Origin: Pleurocapsa sp. MO_226.B13
GTDB taxonomy: Bacteria > Cyanobacteriota > Cyanobacteriia > Cyanobacteriales > Xenococcaceae
Assembly (NCBI GenBank): GCA_030064795.1
Contig: JASJEI010000055.1
Location: 1-38,126 of the forward strand
Reading direction: 5' to 3'
DNA length: 38,126 nt
Shown: one piece after another, positions 25,508 to 33,253 of the stretch
How the letters are laid out: each line of letters starts with the position of its first letter
Position numbering within the stretch: the stretch's first letter is position 1
The notes under the pieces: model-generated
The model's input: the letters and a program-made list of their open reading frames with translations, nothing else
Told to the model about the DNA's origin: nothing
Databases searched by the model: none
Made by a program: the position numbers and the translations under genes

Positions 25508-26914
25508 TTAAGAAACATCTTCAGCGATAGAGGGTTGAGGAACAAGACTAAAGCCTAATGCCTGAGCCTTTTTACTGAGGTTTTTAAACATTCTCTGCTG
25601 ATATTGCTGCTCATAGTAGTTAGCTCCTGGGTCAGTGTACTCTCCTCCTGTTGTCCAAAGGCGATAAAAAAGCCGTGCTAGTTTATGGGCAGTTGCTGTA
25701 ATTGCCTTGGGAGCACCTAGTCGAGAACGTAAGCGTCGATAAAATGCCCCCAAAGCAGTAGGACTATTACGCAAACATTGAGCACCCATACGGAAAGCAT
25801 TAGCGGCTCGGTTAACCACATGACGGGTTTGGGAGCTTTTGACCTTACCACCAGTAATGCGACTGCCAGGACACAAACCCAGCCAAGAGGTAAAATGCTT
25901 CACTGTTGGAAAGCGTTTATGATCTAAGCCTACTTCGGACAAGATGGTTTGTACTGTTAGTACGCCTAGACCGTCGATGCGAGTAAAATCTACCCCACTG
26001 ATGCGATAGAGATGAGTCCGCAGATCGAAATCTGGAGCATTGCCAGAGTTCCTTTGGCAACGTTTAGGTTTGGCTAAAGGCGACTGTCCCAGATCTACCT
26101 TGTCGGCAAACTCACTGAGACATTGCTCGATTTGGCGATCGCAAGCAGCGATTTGAGCTTGATAAAACTCCCAGAGAGACAACTCTTGTTGCAGGACAAA
26201 TACATGCTCCCCTCGATAATCCCCTGTCAAAGCAGCAGCAATTTCAGTTTTACTACGCCGAATTCGCCCGTGTTTGAGCTCAGCCAGAGCCAATGGATTA
26301 CGTTCCCCTGCTACAATCGCACGCAAAATTGCCAAGCCAGTAACACCTGTAATGTCACTGATGACTTTGTGCAGTTGCAGGTTCATTTCTGTCAAAGCTT
26401 TTTGCATCCGTTGCACATGGACACAGCTACTGCGAATTAGATTATCTCGTTGACGGATGTAACTACGCAGCACACAAACTTGGTCTGACGGACGAAATGA
26501 ACCAGATAACAATCCATAGGTGTGTAACTGTTGCAACCATTGGCAGTCGAGAACATCACTTTTTCTTCCAGGGACAGTTTTGACGTAATGGGCATTCACC
26601 AATTTGACTTCAAAGCCACGAGTTTCCAAGATTTGAAACAAAGGAATCCAGTAAACCCCTGTTGATTCCATCGCTACTGTCTCGACACCGCACTGTTGGA
26701 GCCAATCAGCTAAAGCCTGCAAATCTGGAGTAAAGCAGGTAAATCGGCGCACTGATTGTGGGTCTCGGTCAGGGGGAACACTTACCCAATGTTCTCCAGA
26801 ACCGATGTCAACTCCCGCGGCATTAAGGTTGATTTGCTCAAAGTTGTTCAACTTTTTTGCTGCTTTATGAGCTGATTGATTCTGGCTACGTTTTTGATTG
26901 GGTTTGAGTTTCAT
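25508..26914 (-). CDS. IS110-family transposase (DEDD recombinase)
   Basis: 468 residues from ATG 26914, chosen because AGGAG (26922-26926) lies 7 bases before it; an upstream frame to 26971 is unlikely. The N-terminal RuvC-like DEDD domain shows NAAGVDIGSGEHWVSV, ETVAMESTGVYWIPL and GRKSDVLDCQWLQQLHTYG; the C-terminal domain has RIDGLGVLTVQTILSEVG and FTSWLGLCPGSRITGGK with the catalytic Ser region (transposase_20). The family moves through a bridge RNA encoded in a non-coding end. The gene is intact, so the element may be active. Terminal inverted repeats are absent, as normal for IS110. Confidence 0.95.
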   Translation of the reverse strand: MKLKPNQKRSQNQSAHKAAKKLNNFEQINLNAAGVDIGSGEHWVSVPPDRDPQSVRRFTCFTPDLQALADWLQQCGVETVAMESTGVYWIPLFQILETRGFEVKLVNAHYVKTVPGRKSDVLDCQWLQQLHTYGLLSGSFRPSDQVCVLRSYIRQRDNLIRSSCVHVQRMQKALTEMNLQLHKVISDITGVTGLAILRAIVAGERNPLALAELKHGRIRRSKTEIAAALTGDYRGEHVFVLQQELSLWEFYQAQIAACDRQIEQCLSEFADKVDLGQSPLAKPKRCQRNSGNAPDFDLRTHLYRISGVDFTRIDGLGVLTVQTILSEVGLDHKRFPTVKHFTSWLGLCPGSRITGGKVKSSQTRHVVNRAANAFRMGAQCLRNSPTALGAFYRRLRSRLGAPKAITATAHKLARLFYRLWTTGGEYTDPGANYYEQQYQQRMFKNLSKKAQALGFSLVPQPSIAEDVS

Positions 26915-27240
26915 CTCTCGACTCCTGTAATCAGATGTTGGTGAATGAGCTGCAAAGTGTTCGTAACTCAATCTACTAAGCTGAATAAAATGTACTCTGA
27001 CCTGGGTGGGTGTGATCGAAAATTCTCTTAAACGGGATAGTGGCTTTTGGCCACTTCACCAATGTCATAACCGCAATCCCCAGAACCAGGCTTAAGGACG
27101 GGCGCCAGAGCACCATTGTTGAAACGGTTTTAACTGTCAGAGCACATTATTAATGTAGAGTAGATTTTGCTCAAGAGGAAGCCCACTCATCTTGCTAGCG
27201 ATCGCCGATCTGGGTTGACCTCACTTTGAGGGCGTTGCTC
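26915..27240 (-). ncRNA. IS110 upstream non-coding end, candidate bridge RNA
   Basis: About 300 bases upstream of the transposase lack a gene and are rich in hairpins, for example AGTGGC-TTTTG-GCCACT (27039-27055). IS110-group elements encode a guide (bridge) RNA in this position whose loops pair with target and donor. The exact RNA limits and the left end of the element are not determined. The remaining 27241-27290 shows nothing recognisable. Confidence 0.4.
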
Positions 27241-27310
27241 CCCCTGTTTCTTTCATACATAATGAGTGCTCCAATCGCGCTCTTTAGCGGCTTAAAGCGG
27301 GACAAAAAGA

Positions 27311-27347
27311 AAACTTAGTTCGCGAACATCAATCGCGAACTAAGTTT
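27311..27347. repeat. Perfect 15-bp hairpin inside the DUF6399 element
   Basis: AAACTTAGTTCGCGA, a 7-base loop, and its exact complement. It lies just inside the left terminal repeat and shares the TTCGCGA core with the hairpin at 27840-27870 and with a half site at 27371-27377. It may be a transposase binding site or the terminator of the 135-residue gene. Confidence 0.8.
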
Positions 27348-27393
27348 ATTATCTTGTGGCTAAATCATTGATTCGCGATGTGGAATAAATCTG

Positions 27394-27801
27394 TTAGTGT
27401 GAATCTGATTTATCAGAAATATCAGAATATAAATCTGACCAACTATCTCGAAGCGCATCAATTGATTTTTGGAGTTCATCAATTTGAACTCTTCTGATTA
27501 CCATCATTACACCATCAACATGAGCTTGAGTACCAGCCGCCCCCAGATGCTTATAACGAGAAGGTTTACCTTGCTCTTTTTTCGAGACAAAAATTGGTTC
27601 TTGTGCTTGTAATTTGTAGTACCAGTAAGCCTTGTACTGACCTCGTGCTTGATAGCGAGCGAGATAACAGCCAGGGGGTGCGACTTCTCCTGAAGCAGAA
27701 ATGTTCTTAATCTGCTCTTCTAGAGTAGCTATGGTGGCTAATAACCTTTCAGCACGGTTGATTTGATCGAGTTGTCGAGCTTGTGAAGTTTTAGCAGACA
27801 T
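27394..27801 (-). CDS. Small accessory protein of the DUF6399 element
   Basis: 135 residues. An N-terminal coiled-coil helix (about 8-36) is followed by VAPPGCYLARYQARGQYKAYWYYKLQA, KPSRYKHLGAAGTQAHVDGV and a second helix (VIRRVQIDELQKSIDALRDSW). Small proteins with the WYYKLQA...KHLG pattern are frequent in cyanobacteria beside transposase-like genes; no molecular function is known to me. It is transcribed away from the DUF6399 gene, and both lie within the proposed terminal repeats. It could be a DNA-binding or regulatory partner of the transposase. Confidence 0.7.
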   Translation of the reverse strand: MSAKTSQARQLDQINRAERLLATIATLEEQIKNISASGEVAPPGCYLARYQARGQYKAYWYYKLQAQEPIFVSKKEQGKPSRYKHLGAAGTQAHVDGVMMVIRRVQIDELQKSIDALRDSWSDLYSDISDKSDSH

Positions 27802-27839
27802 GATTGAAGTGCGGTATCACAAATTAATATAATCAAGCG

Positions 27840-27870
27840 CATTGTTCGCGATTCTAAATCGCGAACAATG
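27840..27870. repeat. 13-bp hairpin between the divergent genes of the element
   Basis: CATTGTTCGCGAT, a 5-base loop TCTAA, and the exact complement. It lies between the starts of the small minus-strand gene and the plus-strand transposase-like gene, so it may be the operator for both. The core is the same as in 27311-27347. Confidence 0.75.
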
Positions 27871-27891
27871 TCTTCTTTAATCTGTCTGACC

Positions 27892-29464
27892 ATGAATTTA
27901 AGAGAACGTTGTCAAACTGTATTCAAGGCAGGATATCAGTTGGGTAAAACTTCCGAATCGCAGTTTGGCACAGAAAACGGCTCTCTCAAAGAGCAGTATA
28001 CATCGACTTCATCATCGAATAATTAGGCGGAATCAACATCCAGAATCATCGTTATGGGAAACTGAAGCAGGACAAAAATGGCTTCGTTTATTGGTATTAG
28101 CTACTATTTTTATCTTTGCCCTTCAAGGAGGAATTGGTTGTGAAAGACTCTCTCAATTTTTTCATCTACTGCGATTACACCGTCATATTGGAGTCTCGCC
28201 TACAGCATTACGTAATTTACGTTCCCAAATGGAGTCAGCAATAATTGACTATCAACAACAACAAAACGAAGCAATAGGAGAAATCTCGTCTCAGGTGGAA
28301 GTTTGTGCTGCTGCGGATGAAACCTTTTTCGACCAAGTAATCTTAGTACTGCTAGATTTGCCTTCGGGCTATATTTTTGTCGAAGAAATAACGGAAAATT
28401 GCCAATATGAGACTTGGCAGCAACGGGTGAGCAATTCTTTGAAACCATTAGGTTTGAAGGTCAAATATTTGGTGAGTGATCGAGCTAAAGCGATAGTTAA
28501 ACTGGCTTTAAAGGATTTAGGGACTCATTCAATTGCTGACTTATTTCATGTTTTGTATGATTTAAACCGAAGTATTGCTTGGGAACTCAACTATCTGGGT
28601 AGTCAGCTACAAAAACAACTGAAAATGTCCCAAGAGAAGAGAGCCGAACCAGAATTAATCGCACAAATAGAAACGAATCAAACAATATTACAACAATCAA
28701 GGTTAACCTATGAATATTGCTGTCATGGCATTAGCACTTGTTTACATCCTTTTGACATCAATCAGAATACACCTCAAACCACACTCATTGTCTCAATGAG
28801 GCTTCAAGAATTTCTTCACACTCTTCAAACCGTCCAACAAACTCATCACCTCAAAGACCCTCGTAATGGGATCAGGAAACTGAAAAATTCATACGAATCA
28901 TTATCCGCAGTAGTTGATCTTTGGTGGTCTTGGGTTGACCACTGTCTAGCTGCTTTTGGCTGTGAGCTGAATGTTGTCAACTGGGTCAAAGAGCAGTTAC
29001 TTCCAGCCGTTTATTGGCAACAACAAGTTCGGCGTACCAAAAATCCCGACGCTCGAAAGGATTATCAAGCAGCTTACCTCAAAGCAAAAAAGTTGCTCAG
29101 AATTCATCCAGTTACAGTCAGCTTGAGCTTGTCCACTAGAGAATCTTGGTGGAATTGGGCAATTTGGATGGTGAGTAAATTTCAACGTTCTTCATCTGCG
29201 GTGGAAGGACGTAATGGTTATCTCTCTCAAGTTCATCACAATCGACGGGGACTATCCAGCAAGCGATTACAAGTCTCGACTGTCATCCATAATTTTTCTT
29301 TGAAACGAAGTGATGGCACTACTGCTGCGGAGAGATTGTTTGGTCAAAAATTTCCCGATTTGTTTGAGTACCTCGTTGAAAATATCGGTGAGTTACCTCA
29401 ACCGAGGAAATCGAGAAAATCATCTAAGTCTCAAACTTATACCCTGCCTACTGTCCCGTCTTAA
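27892..29464 (+). pseudogene. DUF6399-type transposase with an N-terminal frameshift
   Basis: The main frame (TTG 27965 to TAA 29464, 499 residues) has a DDE-like set: CAAADETFFDQ, LVSDRAKAIVKLAL and SSAVEGRNGYLSQVHHNRRG. An ATG at 27892 opens another frame encoding MNLRERCQTVFKAGYQLGK, which reads like the missing N-terminus; removing one T from the TTT at 27962-27965 joins them as TSESQLAQKTALSKSS, a plausible helix-turn-helix. So the gene is probably shifted by one base, unless the TTG start or ribosomal slippage at TTTGG rescues it. The rest is intact and the stop lies in the right terminal repeat. Mobility of this family is inferred from its context. Confidence 0.6.
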
Positions 29465-29489
29465 GTTGGTAGCCGTTTTATATATTTTT

Positions 29490-30257
29490 TTAATCGATAT
29501 CTCGCCATCCTTCAATAGTTGATATTAGAATATTTGCCAATGGATGATTAATAGCTTCTTTAAAAGCTTCAGTTCCTCCAGATTTGAGAGCATTTGTAAC
29601 TTTAGTTTTAAGGTTATTATTATTTTCAATTTGATCAACTGCTTCACCAACAACAATATTTTTATCTTTGCTGGTAGTTATATGATAAGAATTGGATAAT
29701 TGGTTAAGAAGATTTTGAATTTCTTGTGCTGCATCAATTAAATTTTGCTTTTCTGTTTTATTAATAATTTTTCCAGCAACATTTGCCCCATGTTTAATTT
29801 CACCACCGCTAAAATGACCAACGCCAATATTGCCAGCTTGATTGTAAGTATTCATTGAGTCGTGATTATTAATAAAAGCTAAATTTCGTCCTATGATTAA
29901 AAGTATTCCAATAGCAGAAATTATTATACTTGGAATTGTAGAATAAAAAAAACTGTTTTTTAGTAGAATCTCTTGCTCATATTTCTTAGAAAGAACTGGT
30001 ACATTTTTTTTGTATTCTTCTACTATATTTATCATCCTAGAACGACTATAATCATTGCAATCTGAAAATCTACTACCTCTTAAGCACTGGTCATAAACCC
30101 AAATTCTATTATTAGTAGAATCTAATTGAGACCAGGTTATTTGCGAACGTTCTTTAAAATGAAAATATCCAATTGAAAATAATCCTAATAAAACAAATCC
30201 AATAATAGAAATAACTTTCCCTTTACGTTCTATTTGGGTTACTGATTTAGTATTCAT
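29490..30257 (-). CDS. Two-helix membrane protein with conserved GH-SGG/GGTEAFKEA C-terminal module
   Basis: 255 residues from ATG 30257 (a TTG three codons upstream is also open). Membrane helices at about 15-35 and 107-127 flank an extracytoplasmic loop with Cys residues (YDQCLRGSRFSDCNDYSRSR). The C-terminal ~110 residues, with NIGVGHFSGGEIKHGA, then a helix (LIDAAQEIQNLLNQLSNSY) and KSGGTEAFKEAINHPLANIL, form a module found at the end of various cyanobacterial proteins, often pentapeptide-repeat ones. Its function is unknown. The AT-rich coding sequence and location among insertion sequences suggest horizontal acquisition. Confidence 0.75.
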   Translation of the reverse strand: MNTKSVTQIERKGKVISIIGFVLLGLFSIGYFHFKERSQITWSQLDSTNNRIWVYDQCLRGSRFSDCNDYSRSRMINIVEEYKKNVPVLSKKYEQEILLKNSFFYSTIPSIIISAIGILLIIGRNLAFINNHDSMNTYNQAGNIGVGHFSGGEIKHGANVAGKIINKTEKQNLIDAAQEIQNLLNQLSNSYHITTSKDKNIVVGEAVDQIENNNNLKTKVTNALKSGGTEAFKEAINHPLANILISTIEGWRDID

Positions 30258-30601
30258 AATTACCAATTTTTATTTATAGATTCCAAGGAGAGTTAACCCT
30301 GCGAATTGAAAAGTTGAGGAAGATTCCTATAAACTATGTTGGATCTAGGTTGATTATCTAATTATACTTAGAATTAATTTCAGTACGAATTAAATGTTTG
30401 CTTTGCCTACTTTGCAAACTAATGACTTCCAAAAATAAAAAATATAAATCTCAAACCCAGTCTGGAAAAGCATTTAAGGTCGATATGGGAGTAAAATATG
30501 TGAATCGTTGCCACACACGATCAACAAATAACATTCAAATCTATGAGCAACAGCATCTTATCTTATTTTGACCTTGTTAAATGTTTAAGTTCCGTTAGAA
30601 A
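30258..30601. other. 344-base spacer holding dispersed repeat copy 2
   Basis: No gene. The 31-bp repeat copy (30483-30513) is the only recognisable item; the rest is AT-rich and unstructured. Confidence 0.6.
30483..30513. repeat. 31-bp dispersed repeat, copy 2
   Basis: ATATGGGAGTAAAAT, then ATGT, then GAATCGTTGCCA; both blocks are identical to the copy at 6922-6952 and the four central bases differ. Confidence 0.5.
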
Positions 30602-31012
30602 TCATGCAAGGTTACGACTCAGTTCTGCCGAATATGTTGTGCGGGCGTAGATATCGGGAAATGCAATAGCAGCTAAGTACCATTCTTCGTTGTTACTTTC
30701 ACCAGGTAAGGAATCTGTATCAATAACAGCGTTTATACTACCGGTAGAATTTTCTGAATATTGACCACCAAAAAACCATCCGGTCGCAACTTCATCCAAA
30801 TTACCTTTAGCATCCAAAGCCGTAATTCTATTCCAAAGTATCAGCGTATCATCTCTTTCATCGTCTCTTTCCTGAAGACGGATAAATACCCTACAAGGAA
30901 TTTGTAGTCTTAATTCTGTTGGTGTCAAAAAAACGTTGAATTCAGCTGTTAGGCGAACAGAGTTAAAGGTTGTAGGTGTTAAAGTCCAGTTGGTTATTCT
31001 CGCTTCTGCCAT
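30602..31012 (-). CDS. Hypothetical beta-rich protein
   Basis: 136 residues with alternating hydrophobic strands (TNWTLTPTTFNSVRLTAEFNV, LRLQIPCRVFIRLQERD, WYLAAIAFPDIYA), no signal peptide, no membrane segment and one Cys. I do not recognise the family. Codon use and the regular amphipathic pattern support a real gene. It stands alone between the membrane protein gene and the IS6-like element. Confidence 0.6.
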   Translation of the reverse strand: MAEARITNWTLTPTTFNSVRLTAEFNVFLTPTELRLQIPCRVFIRLQERDDERDDTLILWNRITALDAKGNLDEVATGWFFGGQYSENSTGSINAVIDTDSLPGESNNEEWYLAAIAFPDIYARTTYSAELSRNLA

Positions 31013-31434
31013 TGTGTATTCTCACGTTATTACAATAACTATACCGCTCATTTTATTTTTTTTTCAGGCTTCGGATATTACTGTTTGTTACATCGCAAAA
31101 ACAACAACTTCGTTAGGACTAGGATACACTGCGCCTATAAGGCGTTAAACTAAGATTGAAGATTCAAAAGTTTAAGTACTTGAGTTTTTACCTTTTTGCG
31201 TACGTACTCAATAATTATTCATTTAGCAGGTCTTCTCCTAGCTCGAAAAAGTCTTCGAACGCAACTTGTTAAAGTCTTTCTTTTAAGAAAGTTCTAATTG
31301 CTCTCTCGATAATTTTAGTTCTCATTTGATTGGGTAAATTTTTATAGAAATTATATTAATTGTCAGAACTCAGTATCCAAAAATAGAATCTGATAATGTG
31401 AGGTGTACTCAAGCAAAGTGTCCCTCAATTTTAA
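31013..31434. other. 422-base spacer before the IS6-like transposase
   Basis: AT-rich. It contains a possible 37-codon relic on the minus strand (31215-31325) and a short TTTCTT-TTAAGAAA hairpin near 31278. The left end of the IS6-like element must lie near 31390-31434 but no inverted repeat was found. Confidence 0.5.
31215..31325 (-). pseudogene. Possible short antitoxin-like relic with an in-frame stop
   Basis: From ATG 31325: MRTKIIERAIRTFLKERL, stop, then QVAFEDFFELGEDLLNE, stop. The two halves read like one small acidic protein such as an antitoxin, broken by one TAA. It is too short for a family call. Confidence 0.2.
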
Positions 31435-32256
31435 ATGAACTGTCCTCACTGTAATTCAAGGCAATTTTCCCAACTTCGGAGAACAACCAGTCTGGGCTAT
31501 CAAATGTTCCGATGCAAGAACTGTCGACGAACTTACAATGAAAGAAGTCTTACGCCGTTTAACTTTGTGGCAATCCCCACAGATATTATCTTTCAAGTCC
31601 TAATCTCTAGGGTCAGATACAAACTCAGTTATCGAGATGTGGCAGAGTTCTTCTTGCTCAGAGGATTTCAGTTTACCCACGAAACGGTTAGAGATTGGGA
31701 AGTAAAGTTCTTGACTCATTTTACTCAACAGATTCGTACCAAGCGGAAAGGGAAGATAGGCAAAATATGGCTTGTAGACGAAACCTATGTAAAAGTCGCA
31801 GGTCAATGGTGCTATCTCTATCGAGGTATAGATGAAAATGGAAATCTGGTAGATGTTCGTCTCAGTAGAACCAGAGATATGGACGGAACGAAGGCTTTCT
31901 TTGCTAAAGCAGCAAAGCTTCATGATGACAACATTCCCAATCAAGTAGCTACTGATGGATTAAAGTCTTATCCTCGTGCCATTGAAGAGGAATTAGGAAA
32001 AGACGTAGAGCATGAAGTTTGTCCTTGCACGAAAAACCCTGTGGAGCAAAGCCATAGAGGAATTAAACATCGATATTATCCCACTTTAGGTTTTGGGGAA
32101 TTCCAAGCTGCTCAGAGATTTTGTTTGGCTGTAGATGAAGTGAAAAACTTTCTGCGACCGCGAAGTCGAATGGCAGAATTTGTGTCCCTATCTATTCAAA
32201 GAGAGGGATTTCTTTCTGGAATCAGAGAACTAGAAAATATGTTTTGTGCAATTTAA
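31435..32256 (+). CDS. IS6-family-like transposase with zinc ribbon
   Basis: 273 residues. An N-terminal zinc ribbon (CPHCNSRQFSQLRR, FRCKNCRRTYNE) precedes a DDE core: IWLVDETYVKVAGQWCYLYR (first Asp), VATDGLKSYPRAI (second Asp) and KNPVEQSHRGIKHRYYPT (Glu). The IS6/IS240 type matches the core and the tail GFGEFQAAQRFCLAVDEVKNFLRPRS. The gene is intact. No convincing terminal inverted repeats could be found on either side, so the ends of the element are not given and it may be a trapped copy. Confidence 0.9.
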   Translation: MNCPHCNSRQFSQLRRTTSLGYQMFRCKNCRRTYNERSLTPFNFVAIPTDIIFQVLISRVRYKLSYRDVAEFFLLRGFQFTHETVRDWEVKFLTHFTQQIRTKRKGKIGKIWLVDETYVKVAGQWCYLYRGIDENGNLVDVRLSRTRDMDGTKAFFAKAAKLHDDNIPNQVATDGLKSYPRAIEEELGKDVEHEVCPCTKNPVEQSHRGIKHRYYPTLGFGEFQAAQRFCLAVDEVKNFLRPRSRMAEFVSLSIQREGFLSGIRELENMFCAI

Positions 32257-32626
32257 GAATTCCAAGTCTGGCGATACAAGTATATTTTGTTTACGCCACG
32301 ATTTTGGCTAATGAGATCTGACAGATTCGAGCCTTCAGCTTTTGCAAGCCGTTACAAGTAACAGAGCAGTTTTTTTATAGACCTGCCAAGGATAGAGCTT
32401 GCCACATTCGTTTTTATCAACTAAGTCCCGTTGACCTCTCGCCAATTTTGGCTTACTATTTTTCTTATAGAAATTCACGGAAAAACCCGTCTTATTTTTT
32501 GTTAGTGTGGTAACTGCAAAAATAGGCGGGTTTTTTCGTATTTGTCAAGAGGCATTAAAGGCTTGCCACACTTGACTTCTTAACACTTTTTCAATGCGTA
32601 AGGTGTTTCTATATGTATCAAGTCTA
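32257..32626. other. 370-base spacer after the IS6-like gene
   Basis: It contains the terminator-like hairpin at 32481-32536. Otherwise I see nothing. Confidence 0.55.
32481..32536 (-). terminator. Rho-independent terminator, likely bidirectional
   Basis: AAAAACCCGTCTTATTTTTT (32481-32500) pairs with its near complement (32518-32536) over a short loop, with T-runs on both strands. It lies downstream of the small minus-strand gene at 32627-32851. Confidence 0.7.
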
Positions 32627-32851
32627 TTACTCAGCTTCTCCAGGGGGTTCTTCCTTAGTATGAAGTCTCTTGCTTGAAGAAATCCAGAAGATTGGCTTCT
32701 CGTTACGTAACATATCACTGAGAAAAACTGCTTTCTCAATAGGTAATTCATTAACCAGCACCCAACCGCTTGCTGATGTCCTAATAAAAATTCTTACGTT
32801 TTGGGAATCTGCTCCGTAGTTCAACCAATAGTCTGTAACTAATTCACTCAT
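32627..32851 (-). CDS. Small conserved-looking hypothetical protein
   Basis: 74 residues from ATG 32851, chosen because AGAGG at 32861-32865 is 9 bases upstream; an 18-codon N-terminal extension is unlikely. The chain (YWLNYGADSQNVRIFIRT, GWVLVNELPIEKAVFLSDML, EKPIFWISSSKRLHT) is a compact alternating pattern with an acidic, Gly/Glu-rich tail. I believe similar short proteins occur in cyanobacteria but I know no function. It is followed by a strong terminator. Confidence 0.6.
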   Translation of the reverse strand: MSELVTDYWLNYGADSQNVRIFIRTSASGWVLVNELPIEKAVFLSDMLRNEKPIFWISSSKRLHTKEEPPGEAE

Positions 32852-32860
32852 GTCTTTGCA

Positions 32861-32865
32861 CCTCT
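32861..32865 (-). promoter_or_regulatory. Ribosome binding site deciding the start at 32851
   Basis: AGAGG, 9 bases before the ATG at 32851, favours this start over the longer frame to 32905. Confidence 0.5.
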
Positions 32866-32903
32866 GTTGTTTGTTGAATGAGTTAACATTGACGCTCTTC
32901 GCC

Positions 32904-33043
32904 AAAAGCTACGCTTTTAATGGGGATTCCTACTTCTTTCAGATTGTCCCTTGGCTAGGTATAATTAATTGCACCCCCGCTAGACCGACTCCACAGACAA
33001 TTTAATTACTGGTTTCTAATCCAGTAGACCGTCCGCTCGACGG
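32904..33043 (-). ncRNA. Candidate omega-RNA-like right end of a TnpB/IscB-type element
   Basis: Consecutive stems occur on the minus strand: CCGTC/GACGG (33029-33043), TACTGG/CCAGTA (33007-33026), ATTGTC/GACAAT (32943-33001) enclosing a GGT/ACC stem, then AGTAGGAATCCCC (32922-32934) and AAAAGC-GTA-GCTTTT (32904-32918). AAGTAGGAATCCCC followed by a hairpin and GCGTCAA is typical of the ends of cyanobacterial IS200/IS605-group elements that encode guide RNAs. A 44-codon open stretch ending STGLETSN (33002-33136) could be the end of the lost protein. No TnpB or IscB gene remains. Confidence 0.4.
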
Positions 33044-33253
33044 CGAGTAGTTTGTTTTTGGTTTGATATTATGAGCCTTAAGAGTTTTACCTAGACAAGG
33101 AAGTTGCTCGTGCCTAAAACCCTCTACTCTTACTATTCAATTATCTAGCTTTTGACCGAGCTATTTCAGCTTCGTATCTTATTCAAGGTTACAACTAATT
33201 AGAAATTACTTTTGTAAATTTTTTTGACTTAGTTAAGACTATACCTATGTCTC

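Larger units (their letters stand above)
27291..29465. mobile_element. DUF6399-type transposable element with imperfect terminal inverted repeats
   Basis: CTTAAAGCGGGACA (27291-27304) and, inverted, CTTAAGACGGGACA (29452-29465) match at 12 of 14 positions. They enclose a minus-strand 135-residue gene, a divergent plus-strand DUF6399 transposase-like gene whose stop codon lies inside the right repeat, and two long hairpins (27311-27347 and 27840-27870), both built on a TTCGCGA core. The ends are my proposal; no target duplication was found. Confidence 0.55.

Noticed and set aside
26915..26971. Longer start for the IS110 transposase
   Set aside because: The ATG at 26914 has AGGAG at the right distance, and the extra 19 residues do not resemble the family N-terminus.
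27311..27870. The two TTCGCGA hairpins as a CRISPR or tandem array
   Set aside because: Only two hairpins with different stems, 490 bases apart, with a gene between; no regular spacers. No CRISPR array was seen anywhere in the window.
31390..32340. Terminal inverted repeats for the IS6-like gene
   Set aside because: I compared the two flanks and found no convincing inverted match, so no element limits were given.
32545..32751. 68-codon minus-strand frame
   Set aside because: It overlaps the better supported 74-residue gene in another frame and ends in the terminator region.
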